DNA of 64,000 nt, taken from NCBI GenBank assembly GCA_003255025.1, contig QANY01006259.1, positions 2,051,023 through 2,115,022 of the forward strand, written 5' to 3'. Below, piece by piece: positions 11,031 to 21,899 of this stretch (within the stretch, counting starts at the first letter, position 1; each line of letters starts with the position of its first letter). The position numbers and the translations under genes were made by a program. The DNA comes from Datisca glomerata. Lineage: Eukaryota > Streptophyta > Magnoliopsida > Cucurbitales > Datiscaceae. The notes beneath the pieces were generated by a model, which searched no databases, had not been told where the DNA came from, and saw only the letters and a list, made by a program, of their open reading frames with translations.

Positions 11031-12242
11031 TAGAAATCAACCCTAGCTCCAAACTCAGGATCAAAAATCAAGAAAAACTACCATGAAGCACTGAAAATCA
11101 GAAGAAACACTAGGGAAACCCTAGGAAAACCCTAGGAGTTAGAGAGATAAGCTCTAGGGAAGAGAGATAACGTTAATAATGTGGATTTTCTGTACATTAA
11201 TATAAACTACCCATTTCAACCATAAAGCCTTAGACTAATCCCTCTCTTATCATCAAAAGGAGAAGTGCATTGGTTGTGTGTGTAACTCGTGTATGATATG
11301 TCAGCTATGTGTGTAAGTCATACAGGGCGAGTGGGTTAGCCGTGGGTTGTGCTTTATTGGGGTAGGTTGGTCAGGGTTATGTGGTTTAGGAGTGGGGGAG
11401 GCAGTTAGGTTTGGGTTGGTTTGGGGGTGTTGGTTTAGCTAATTTGAATTAATAGATCACTCACTAGACCATAGTCTAAAAAGGGTGCAGATGCTAGACC
11501 AGTGTCTAACACAACTTCAATTAACATATAACATGCTATACTACGGTCTATTAGGTTTGTAAGTGTTGGATCCTGGTCTAGAACAACTTCAATTGTCAGA
11601 CGACTTGCTAGACTCTGGTCTATCAAGTCTGTAGACGCTAGAATCTAGTCTAGTAGATTATCTAGCATATGATAATAACTCCTAAAAGAGACTATTGGTT
11701 ATTTAATTCAATATGTAATGCATTTATTTTAACTTTTGGAGATGATAAACATTGACTTAACTATGAAAGTAAATAAGGATGATTTTGACACAGCTAAGAC
11801 AACTATATAATCAAAGCTGAATGTTTGCCTTGGTAAACTTAGATCAAATCTTTTTGAAAAGGAAAAGAGTATGTTGAGAACTATGTGTTTTAGAGACCTC
11901 TAAGTTCATATTTGTAAACCTGTTTTTAGTTTTTATCATAAAAAATAGAGAAAAAAATTGAAAATTTAACATGATATAGTTGTTTGTCATTAACAGTTCG
12001 GCCCTTTAAGACTATTTGATCTCATTGGAACGACTTAAATTGGGGTGTATTGTCAACTGTAAATCAACCTCGACAGTTAGAACCCAGAACTTTGGAGAAT
12101 CTGGAGATAATGTGATAAGTCAACACATGAACTGTAGGCTCCAATGTTAAAACATGAAAGAGTAGATCTCACTTGAAGTTTTGAAATCCCATCTAAGCGA
12201 GATAGAGGGAGAATCCAAAGATTTTGGACTTGTGCCTTTATT
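11031..12242. other. Gene-free stretch with a G-rich tract and a short tandem repeat
   Basis: A tract rich in GGG and GTT runs at about 11320-11445 on the plus strand. Two copies of a 72-bp unit follow (ACAACTTCAATT recurs at 11511 and 11583) with repeated TCTAG(A) words. From 11700 to 12242 I see only AT-rich DNA with no recognisable gene; this is the left flank of the CACTA element. Confidence 0.4.
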
Positions 12243-12620
12243 CACTACAAGAAAAATGCTATATTATGGCAGTTAGGTTGCGACGTTTGGTTACAATCGT
12301 CGCAATAGTCATAAAATGTGAAATATATTACGACAGTTGGCTAAATCATCACAATATATTGACTTATTGTGACTGTTGATTGAGAACCTTTGAAATATTT
12401 TGACCAAATGTGATGGTTCAATTGCTTTCACAAAAGAGTGAACCTAGTGCAATGGTTGGTTTGAACCAAGTGTGACAGTTCATTAAATCATCATAAGAGA
12501 TTATAGTAATGCAATAAATGCATTGTTTTGATGCATTTTTTATTGAATATTGTAACGATTCACATAAACCGTCCCAAGAAACATTAAATGTGATTGTTTA
12601 AGTAAATTGTTTCAATAAGA
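12243..12620 (+). repeat. CACTA left terminal and subterminal repeat region
   Basis: The terminal inverted repeat is followed by repeated degenerate words such as GTGACAGTT, GCGACG and ATCGTC in alternating orientation. They match the type seen at the other end (19350-19701). In this superfamily, subterminal repeats bind the element's own proteins. The DNA from 12630 to 12900 is CT-rich and looks like an untranslated leader. Confidence 0.7.
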
Positions 12621-13585
12621 AACCATTAAATTTCCCCCTACAGTCTCAACTGAGCGCGCGACTCCATTTTTTTCTCTCAGCCTCCTCTCAATCCAATCGG
12701 TGCATCTCAACCTTCTCTCAACTCTTCTCAACCCTCTCTTATCTCTCCTCATCCCTCTCGTTATTATCCTCAGCCCTCTGTTAGCTCCCTCTTAATTCAG
12801 CGCCTATCAACCCTCCATCAGCCCTCTCTCAACTCTCTTCTTGATTCAATGCCTCTAAGATCTCCTCTACGACCCACTCTCCTCTATCATCCTTCTGTCA
12901 ACTAATTAAAGGTGCAATTATTATTTATTTGTTTTGTTTTTAAGTTTTTTATGTATTAGAAAAAATGCCCTTGAAAATTCATAAATTTAGTCATTGATTT
13001 GTGCATTTTGTGTCATGTTAATGCTGGTGTACTGTAATATGTTTATAGAAATTTTATTGTGGAAGCTATCTCGCTCCTAATTATCCTACATTTTCTTGGT
13101 TCTTGATGAGTATAATTCTATTCAAAATTCATTAGTTTGAGCTCTTTGTATTTTCTAGAATTTAGTTTTTAATCTTTAGAAACCTAGTCATTTTAAGGAA
13201 ACCCCTTCAACAAATGTCCTTAAATTCACCTCCCATAAGAATGGAGAAGATGAGGACAATTTGGCTTGAGTAAGGCATATCTATCTGTCATTTATTAGGA
13301 ATATAACATGCATATGTTTCTATTTTAGAGCCATAAAAGTCTGTTGAGTTACCTAAATCTAGGATTAAGTCAGTCTTAAATTTATGAGTCACTCTAGGAC
13401 TACAATTAAAAATCTATAATGCAAAGTAGAATTGGCTAGAATTTATCTAGGCCTACCTCGTTTGGGAACCCAATAATGAGGACTTTTGGTTTTGGATGCT
13501 GGTGGTTGAGAAAATGAGTAAGAGTTTGTTTATCAATAACATGTTGATATATTTCTTCTTCATTCTTAAGAATGCCAAACAAGTG

Positions 13586-16500
13586 ATGAGTTGGATTACA
13601 AAATCAGGATTTCCTAAGGAATATCAAGATGGAGTAAATCAAATTTTGAACTTTGCTTTTGAGAGATGATCGAGTGATAGATATATATCATGTCCTTGTA
13701 ATCATTGTATTAATCATAACCATAAGACTATAGACGTTGTCCATGAACACTTGATATGTAATGGGTTCATAAGTGGTTGTACATGTTGGGTTTTTCACAG
13801 GGAATCAATCTTGACTAGTTCATCCATTATTGATAAGTCATCTAAAGCCATTGCTAATAATAGAGCGCATATAGAAACATCATTATCATGTATAGAAGAT
13901 GATAATGATATGCATGAGTTGGTGTATGATGTCTTTAGAAATTTATTGAATAATCAACGTGGATCAGATTCTTTTCCATCACTAAAGCTAGTTGATGATG
14001 TAAATAAAAGCATGAAGGAATTCAAGGATGATTCTAATGTTAGAGACATTTACGATTATGTTCAAGATAGTAATTCAACCGATATTTCTAGGCTGAAGAA
14101 TTCTCCAACTTGTTATTTATTGTGAACCTATATCACATTAAATGTCTTGATGGATTGAGTGACAAATCATTCTCTTCCCTTCTTGAATTATTGAATAGAG
14201 CTTTTCAGAAGGGTGTTCAACTTCCAAATACATTTTATGAAGCAAATAAACTTCTTCATAATTTAGAAAGCATATATGCAAGTCCAAATGAGTGTATGTT
14301 GTATTGGATAGACAAAGAGAAAAACTAAATATGTGAGCGTTGTGGTATTTCAAGATGGTTTACATGAAAAAGATTGTGAACATATGTCACAAACTCAAAG
14401 AAAGAATATAAAATATATGCCAAAGTATTGCGTTACTTTCCTCTAAATTACATATTACAAATGTACACATCTCGCTAAAACTACTGGCAGTATGAGATGG
14501 AACCAAGAGGGACGCACTAAGGATGGTGTTTTGAGACATCCTGCAGACTCATGTGCTTGGAAATTTTTTATGGTAACTTCAAAGAATTTTTCTTTGAACC
14601 GTGAAATGTTAGGGTGGGGTTAGCTAGTGATGGTTTCAACTCAGTCAGAACCATTAGTACGAGTTCTAGTACTTGGCCTATAATCTTAATTCCATACAAT
14701 TTACCTCCTTGGATGTACATGAAGCAAACAAATTTCATTTTGCCTACGCTCATTCCTAGAACCAAGATACTAGGTAACAACATTGATGTGTATTTACAAC
14801 CGTTGATTGAAGAACTAAAAGAATTGTTGGAGGTTGGTGTAAATACATACGATGTATCACGAAAGAAAATGTTTAAAATGCATGCGTCATTATTGTGGAC
14901 TATCTGTGGTTTTCCTACGTATGGCAACTTGTTTGGATGGGATACTTATTTACGTCTTACACGCCCTCGTTGTACATTTGACATGCATCAAATACTCTTG
15001 AAGCACAATAATAAGCATTACTTTATGAGTCGATGACGATTTTTAGGGCATGATCATATATTTCACTTCGATATGTAAAATTTTGATAGTACTATTGAGG
15101 AGAGACAAACTTCCATTTCGGCATCAGGGTCTACAATCTATGGATAAGTGTAGGATATAAATGTTGTATTTGGAGAGGAAGTGGTGGTAAAAAAAAAAAA
15201 GTTTGTGTTTAATATTGGAAAAAGAAGAGTGAATTATTTTAACTTCCTTATTAGGAATTTAATCTTATATGCTATAATCTTGATGTGATGTATGTTGAAA
15301 AACTGTGAGCAAAGCTATACATTTGCGACCTAAATGTAAAGCATTATTTTAAAGTTGATAAAAAAAGAAGTCCACATTACCACCTTCTTCATTTACAATA
15401 TCAATAAAAGAGAAAGTTACATTTTGCCAAGCATTGAAAAGCATATGAATTCCTTACGGATATGTCGCAGATATGTCTTGTTGTATTGATACAAAGAATC
15501 ACAAAATTCAAATGCATGTCTAGACATCGAGCGACCTAAATGTAAAGCATTACCTTAAAGTTGATAAAAAAAGATGTCCACATTACCACCTTCTTCATTT
15601 ACAATATCAATAAAAGAGAAAGTTACATTTTGCCAAGCATTGAAAAGCATATGAGTTCCTTATGGATATGTCGCAGATATGTCTTGTTGTATTGATATAA
15701 AGAATCACAAAATTCAAATGCACGTCTAGACATTGAGCGACCTAAATTTAAAGCATTCTTCATCTGAAAGTTGATAAAACAAAAAAGAACTCCACATTAC
15801 CGCCTGCTTCTTTTACAATATCAATGGAAGAGAAAAAGTACATTTTTCCAAGCATTGAAAAGCATCTTATTTCCTTATGGATATGTCTCAAATATGTCTC
15901 GTTGTATTGATACAAAGAATCACAAAATTCAAGGTCTTAAAAGTCATTATTATCACGTCATCTTGGAGTATTTTTTTACCAAAAACTGTAAGAGGGTCAC
16001 TATCCATAAATGTAAATTCAAACTTATTTTAATTGAGTTGATTTTTTAAAGATTTATGCTCGATAAATCTTCAAAATGACATGATTGATAAATTTCAGGC
16101 TCGTATTATCATCATATTTTGTCAAATGAAAATGATATTTTCACTTACATTCTTCACCATCATAGTTCATTTTGTAGTTCATTTGACTTCTGAGTCAAAA
16201 AGTTACAGGATCTGCCCACTATATATGGATGTACCCACTATATATGGATGTACCCAACTAAAAGGTAACATTAGCATAGTATATTTTACTATTCAATTAT
16301 AGTTTTGTATAATGATTTGCTCAGTATGGGTTGTTTATATTATTGTTAGGTATCTAGGAAAATTAAAATATTATGTGCGCAATATAGCTCTTTAGAATGT
16401 TCAATTGCTAAGGCTTAAATTTTTGGATGAATGTATAACATTTTATTCAAGGTATTTAGATAGAGTGAAAACCAAATTTAACCAACATACAAAGAAGGCA

Positions 16501-17340
16501 ACAAATGATGTGCTTTGTAGCGTCACCTTGTCACAAATACATCGAATTATGTTGTTTAATTGTGAGTTGGTGGATCCAATTCATAAGTAAGTCTCAAATA
16601 TAACTTGGATACTCTGTACATCCCTTTTTTAGGTTGACACTTTAGTGTGCTAATAATGTTACTCTATAAAATACTTGCAGAGAATTTTGGATAATTATAA
16701 AAGAAAACACATTAATCGTCAACCTTCTCATAATAAAGTTGAACACGAACTTCATGATAAATTTCTTGATTGGTTTATATCTTAAGTAAGTTCAATAGAT
16801 GTACTTGAGTTATTCAATTGTGTATAATTCAATAGATGTTGAATCTTATATTTTTATGAATATATAGCCAAAATGAGAAACAATGCGTCAGAAGAGCTTA
16901 GATGGCTAGCTCGAGGTCTAAACATTTTGGTGAAAAAGTATGATAGATACAATGTTAATGTATGTATTTTTCATACAAAGGAAAGTGATAACCTTAATAA
17001 GTCCCAAAATAGTGGAGTCATGGTAACATCAAAGATGACAAGTTATGCAAATGCAAGAGATTGAGAGATGACTTACTTTGGGATTCTCAAAGATATCATT
17101 GAGATGAATTATTATGAGAAATTCAAAGTGGTTTTATTCAAATGTGATTGGATTGACCCTACCAACGGTGTTGGAATAAAGATCTAACGATATGGGTTTA
17201 CACAAGTTAATTTTTGCGCTTGACTCATATTGGAGAGCATTTGAAGCATGAGACATTTATCTTTGCAATGCAAGTACATTTGATATATTATGTTGAAGAT
17301 CCAAAGTATAAATACTAATATGTAGTTGGCCATATAAACT
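13586..17340 (+). pseudogene. CACTA tnp2-type transposase, decayed
   Basis: The family order can be followed across many stops. From ATG 13586 comes the transposase-associated zinc domain (FPKEYQDGVNQILNFAFER, a TGA at 13667, then YISCPCNHCINH and HLICNGF). Next is an SDKSFSSLLELLNRAF block (14158-14205). The Transposase_21 core follows at 14614-15036 (LASDGFNSV, IPYNLPPWMYMK, NNIDVYLQPLIEELKEL, GNLFGWDTY). Then come a segment reading GYVSNMSRCIDTKNHKIQGL (about 15880-15960), the block DECITFYSRYLDRVKTKFN (16405-16590), and a DUF4216-like part with SGVMVTSKMTSYANARD and KVVLFKCDWIDPTN (to about 17340). The enzyme would cut and paste the element. A 206-bp coding segment is triplicated. Confidence 0.8.
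15325..15933 (+). repeat. Three tandem 206-bp units inside the transposase relic
   Basis: GCGACCTAAAT recurs at 15325, 15531 and 15737, an exact 206-bp spacing. Units 1 and 2 are near identical; unit 3 is more divergent and runs on into the transposase segment with SNMSRCID. Each unit therefore contains a piece of transposase coding DNA, so this is an internal tandem duplication that happened after or during decay of the gene. Confidence 0.85.
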
Positions 17341-17639
17341 TAGAGATTTTTATGACATGGAAGTATTAGAGCTGGAAGCTCTCAATGAATCTAATCCATA
17401 AGATGTGAACTTAGTTCAAGTAGATATTGATGGTTTAACTTTTAAAGACATGGAATATGATTACAATATTGATGATAACAACATTTTACACAATGAGATC
17501 GTCAAGACGTCAATTAGCACGAGTCCCCTATTGAACTAGGAGGATCAGATCCACATCATGATACAAATATAAAACTAGAAGTTTTTTTTACTCTTTTAGA
17601 AGTTTATTAGGATAATAAAGTAGTGTTTCATTTAATTAT

Positions 17640-19090
17640 CGTAATGCTACTAAATATTTTGTTGAATAGGACAATCTCAATGATGTACATGTGGATGGAT
17701 CTGGCTGCCATCCATTTAGGCAAACCAAGAATAGAATACATGTGGCTCTCAATGAAGACATACAACCTAATGGTAACAAAGAAGATAAGTTTGGATACTT
17801 TTTTGGCACTGTTGCTAGATCATAAAATTTGTTACCTATACAGTATGATTTGAAGCATGTGTCACTTTAACATAAAGATCAAGCTTGGAAAATTGTATGG
17901 GTATGGATACTCAATATTGTTACCACACTTATATATTTATTGTTTCACACATTATATATACAGGCGCGCGCGCGCACACACACACACAGAGATATAGCTA
18001 AATGCATATTAACTTTTTGTAGTCAAAATATATTGTCGACGAAAGCCATAAAGAGTAATTTTTGAAATCATTGAATTAAAAATGGAGTATGAGAAGTACA
18101 ATCTAAAGATGAAATATATAATTCAATATGAAACGGAAGAAGATGTATTACAACAATGAGATGAGTCTATTCCAAAAGAGAGTTTCATTGCAATAGCCCA
18201 TAGATAGTACTTGGAAGAAAGAAAAGTATGGTTTTTTACTCTACATCTATGATTATTTGTATATAAAATAAACTAACTCTTATTTTTCTATCATAACATA
18301 GACTTTCTAAAACTAACAAGCATCACAGAGTAAACAAAAACACCCTCATACGTTAGGATGTATTAGTTTAGCAAAAGAAAATACTAACGGTAAACTTTAG
18401 AGTTTATAAATTTAATTTACATAATTTAAGTTTTATTTTAAGTATTTTAATCATATGTTCCCATTTGATATTTTGAAGAACTTGAAATAGACCCCTCAAG
18501 AATGAAGTTGTGCATAGCTTCACATGAGAGGAAGGATGAAACTTATGCGTATGAAGAAACCGCATATACTACTGTGAGTATAAGTTATAAATATTTATAC
18601 AAAGGTTTTAAGTTGTTATTACATGTCTATTAATACTATGTCTCAATTTTCTATTGTAAGCAAAACTTAAAGAGCCCATGAATGCACTCCCAGATGGTGG
18701 TTATGATCTAATTTCACTAAGCGGCATGCTCTCACAAGTATTCGGTTTAGAGCATCCTGGACGTGTTCGTTCATTAGGAATCAGGCCAACTCCATCTAAA
18801 GTGTTCATGCAATCAGTGCACACCATGGGGATGAGTTGGAGACTCACGTGAGGTGCTTCCTATTTAAGAACTGAGCTTGAGACTCACTGCAAATTAGTGT
18901 CTGAGTTGGAGGCTTAACATGCACGAGTGCTAGAGTTGGAGGCTAAGCATATACGAGTGCCTGAGTTGGAGGCTCAATATGCACAAATGCCTAAGTTGAT
19001 GGCTAAATATTCAGAGATGCCTACTCAACTAGACTTAGTTATGAAGTTTATGCATGAGTCTCGTAGAGGGTATGGTTTCATGCTTTGAAC
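17640..19090 (+). pseudogene. CACTA second gene, tnpA-like (plant transposase Ptta/En/Spm type)
   Basis: The stretch at 17710-17830 reads a block like the Ptta/En/Spm transposase domain (IQPNGNKEDKFGYFFGTVAR), followed by LLPIQYD and, after a stop, KDQAWKIVW. Further pieces in order are a KTNKHHR-like basic segment (about 18305), a DPSRMKLCIASHERKDE-like segment (18490-18540) and GLEHPGRVRSLGIRPTPSKVF (18747-18810), a motif near the C-terminus of these proteins. The end (18900-19060) contains an 11-residue repeat built on ELEAKH that would form a coiled coil. Stops and frameshifts break the gene. In En/Spm the tnpA protein binds subterminal repeats. Confidence 0.6.
17963..17988 (+). repeat. 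Compound (GC)n(CA)n microsatellite
   Basis: Alternating GC followed by CA dinucleotides lies inside the CACTA element between the coding blocks of the tnpA-like gene. It is an alternating purine-pyrimidine run. Confidence 0.9.
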
Positions 19091-19339
19091 TTTATTTGAT
19101 ACTAGTGAAATATTTTGTTATTATGTATATATTGATACTTTGAATGCGTTGGGTAATTTGTATTGACAATCTAATATTTTGAATAGTCTTTTGAATTCAT
19201 GGGTTAACGTTCAATAATTTATGTACACTGTAAATGTGTAGGATGAATATTGTTGTGACTCTTATGAATATAGTTGTTAAAATTAATATATATGCAGGAA
19301 ATGTTGGGAGTAGTTGAAATATAAATGGTGGTTTGTAAA

Positions 19340-19701
19340 TTCACCCTTTCTTCGGCGGTTTTATAATTATCGATATAGGTTGCATATAAATAAACTTATG
19401 TGACAGTTTAGATAACCGTCATAACAGACAGCTTATAATGACAGTTTTATAACCGTCACTATAAAAGGAGGATCTTCAGTGATGGTTAACCTAAACATGC
19501 ACTATATGTCAATATAACAAAGTTCAAAAACATTCTTTGTAAGTAGAAAAACCTCCGTTAAAAACTATGTTTTAGCGACGTAACTTCATCAGTTGATAAA
19601 ACCATCGCAAAAGGTAATGCGATGAGGCCTGTGGCGACGATTTGCCAACTATCATGAAAGGTCAAAATAACCATCACAGAAAAGTCTATTTTCTTGTAAT
19701 G
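19340..19701 (-). repeat. CACTA right subterminal and terminal repeat region
   Basis: Motifs such as ATAACCGTC and GTGACAG in both orientations lead to the terminal inverted repeat ending TTTTCTTGTAATG at 19701. The last base pairs are followed by ATT, matching the left flank. Confidence 0.8.
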
Positions 19702-20539
19702 ATTGTCAACGTGGTCCAGAGAAAATATTTCCACTCTTTAAAATAGGATTACAACAATTTTCTAGCAGAGACAATGCTAGAAAATATACATCAAGAGAAA
19801 TGTAACACTTTATTGGTTGACTTTGTACGCCAACAATTGTATACAACCACTATCCTTTTTTTCTCTACTCTTTTGTTCCAATTTCTTATTCTTGGAACCT
19901 GCACACTTTCTCTTAATTGGCTCTTCCCGTCAGTGTGTGTTGTGTTGCCTTCTAAACTCCTCTATTTGTAGAGGAATTTGCAGCACGTTGCATTATCATT
20001 TGTCAAATAGTTCGGCACCGCAAATCTAAAGAAATTACGCAAACTGCTTCAAGAAATTTCCATTCATTAAATTTTCATGCTAGCATGACAATGCATTTAA
20101 TACATACCCAGACCAAACAGTATTGTATGAAAAGGTTCAAATCTGAGCCCGCGATCTAACATATCGTCCATTCCAGACCTAAGATTTTGAGTCAATGGAG
20201 CCATTCCGCACAGACCGGACCGGCCCGCAGACCAAAATTAGACTGGCCATGATACTTGTAGTGCTTACAAAACATTAGGGTGATAGCTCATGGGATATTA
20301 TCTCTTGTCCAAAAGTTGGAAGTCCAATCATTTTACCACTCACCCGGCAGATTCATTTAGTTGATATTTGGTTATTTCCATTTTGTAGGCTTTCTCAATA
20401 TTTGAACTAATCTTTCAGTAGAGCTAGTGTAAAACTAAATAATCTAAATCAATTGATAAATAAGAAGACGAAAGATATATTTATTAATTTTTTACCATAA
20501 TCTCACCGATAAGCCTTATCAACAAAGCATGATGAATAT
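19702..20539. other. Spacer between the CACTA element and the second LTR element
   Basis: No recognisable gene. The short open frames at 19774-20029 are hydrophobic and overlap in two frames without any domain. This is the resumed flank of the CACTA insertion. Confidence 0.4.
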
Positions 20540-20542
20540 TCT

Positions 20543-21139
20543 TGATGTTGAAAATCTCAACAGTGAAGATACGTGTGCTCCCTCTTTCAGTTGGGAATCC
20601 TCTTGGCCAAGGAATCTACAAAACACAAACAAAGAACCCAAAGAATGAATAGAATCGTGGGTGATTTTCTCGTTTAAAGACTTCCGATGCCTAAGTTAGT
20701 ATCTTGGTAGAAATTCGGCAGAATTTTCCTAAAGAGAGAATAACTTACCTTCTTCTAGAGTAGGTGTGGGTATTTATACCTAAATCCTTGGATGGCAAAG
20801 CGTGTCAAAGCACCATTAAGGTGGCATCTAACACATCATCATGATGATTGGACCTGACCGACATTCGGGTCAAATAAGAGGACGCCATGTGGAGTATCAC
20901 TTTCGACGAGTAATGATAATGCTAACGCAGGGCCAGTCGAGCTCTTTCAGCGGACCTCATTCATGTCGTTCTTATTCTGCTCAGGTCGATGCAGCCTGAC
21001 CTACCTGGAGACTAACTTGGCTCTAGGTCAACCTCCTCCCTCTGGGGGCTTGGGCTCCCAATGCCTTTTTCCTGTAAACCTCTTTCTGTGGTGTGACACA
21101 TGGCACCATGTTGCTGGTAGTCAAGGAATTCCCATTTTA
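20543..21139 (-). repeat. 3' LTR (left copy) of the minus-strand element
   Basis: It aligns with 30249-30976 over most of its length: GAAAATCTCAACA, TTGGGAATCCTCTTGGC, AACACAAACAAAGAACC and the TGGAGTATCACTTTCGA block all recur. It lacks about 130 bp present in the other copy (the counterpart of roughly 30520-30650). A polypurine-like run sits to its right on the minus strand (from about 21150). The two LTRs differ at many positions, so the insertion is not recent. Confidence 0.8.
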
Positions 21140-21603
21140 GTTGCCCCTAATCAAAGATTTGGGGGGTTCTGTCTGCCTGTTTCTAAAGACTTCTTTTTTC
21201 ATATTTCTCCTCCGAGCTAGTTACATGCGGGGTGATGCTAAGTGCTCTGTTTGTCTTGAGTGACCTTCACTTATGTCTGAACCTTGTTCAACCAGTTGAC
21301 CCATCATTAATTGAATCAGCTACTTGGTAGTCCTTTGGTGTGATTTATCCTCGTGCGCGCATATCTTTGCCTTTTTTTAACTTCACAATTAGCTATTCTT
21401 TAGGGTGGTGGTAATGATGACGTGCGGGCGCATGAAGGGAAGAGCGAGAGTCACGATGCCTGACTCCTTCATGCATCACCTGTCACCTTCATATACTCAT
21501 GAGCGACACTTGAGTGCCTGAGATCGTTCCATTGGCCCACGAATATGTACCTTTTTTTCCATTAGATCGATGGAGCGATTTTGATATCGTATGGACCAGG
21601 GCC

Positions 21604-21612
21604 TATAAATAG
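21604..21612 (+). promoter_or_regulatory. TATA box in front of the antisense ORF
   Basis: TATAAATAG lies in the context GCCTATAAATAGATGG on the plus strand, about 300-400 bp before the start of the antisense coding relic and just inside the left LTR. It is a plausible independent promoter for that gene. Confidence 0.5.
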
Positions 21613-21899
21613 ATGGTTTCCTCCATTCCTTCAAACATTTTATTTCTAGTGAGATACTGAAACCTTTTGCAAAAATTTCCTTCGTTCTTTCAAAACCAGA
21701 AACTCTTCTCTTCACTTTAGGTCATCCCTCATTTTCTTTCTTATATTTTTCCTACCCTTCCGATCTCTCTCAGGGTTTTGTCAAGAATTTTGTTAGTTTG
21801 GGCCCACATTCTCCTATTCTATTATTTTAGAAGATTTCTTGAAGGTTGCCCATTCTTGTTTCGACTCACTCCTTGATGTCGTTGTTTTGATATGGTAAG

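Larger units (their letters stand above)
12243..19701 (+). mobile_element. CACTA (En/Spm) DNA transposon, complete ends, defective
   Basis: The left end reads CACTACAAGAAAA at 12243. The right end, read on the other strand from 19701, is CATTACAAGAAAA, so 12 of 13 terminal bases match. The flanking triplets are both ATT (12240-12242 and 19702-19704), the 3-bp duplication made by CACTA transposases. Subterminal regions (12260-12610 and 19350-19690) hold many short motifs with CGAC, GTCG and AACCGTC in both orientations, like transposase-binding arrays. Inside are two plus-strand gene relics, a tnp2/tnpD-type transposase and a tnpA-like gene, in the usual order. Many stops make this 7.46-kb copy non-autonomous. 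Confidence 0.92.

Noticed and set aside
11320..11445. G-rich tract with GGGTTAG-like words, considered as interstitial telomere repeat
   Set aside because: There is no run of regular TTTAGGG units; only scattered G-rich words.
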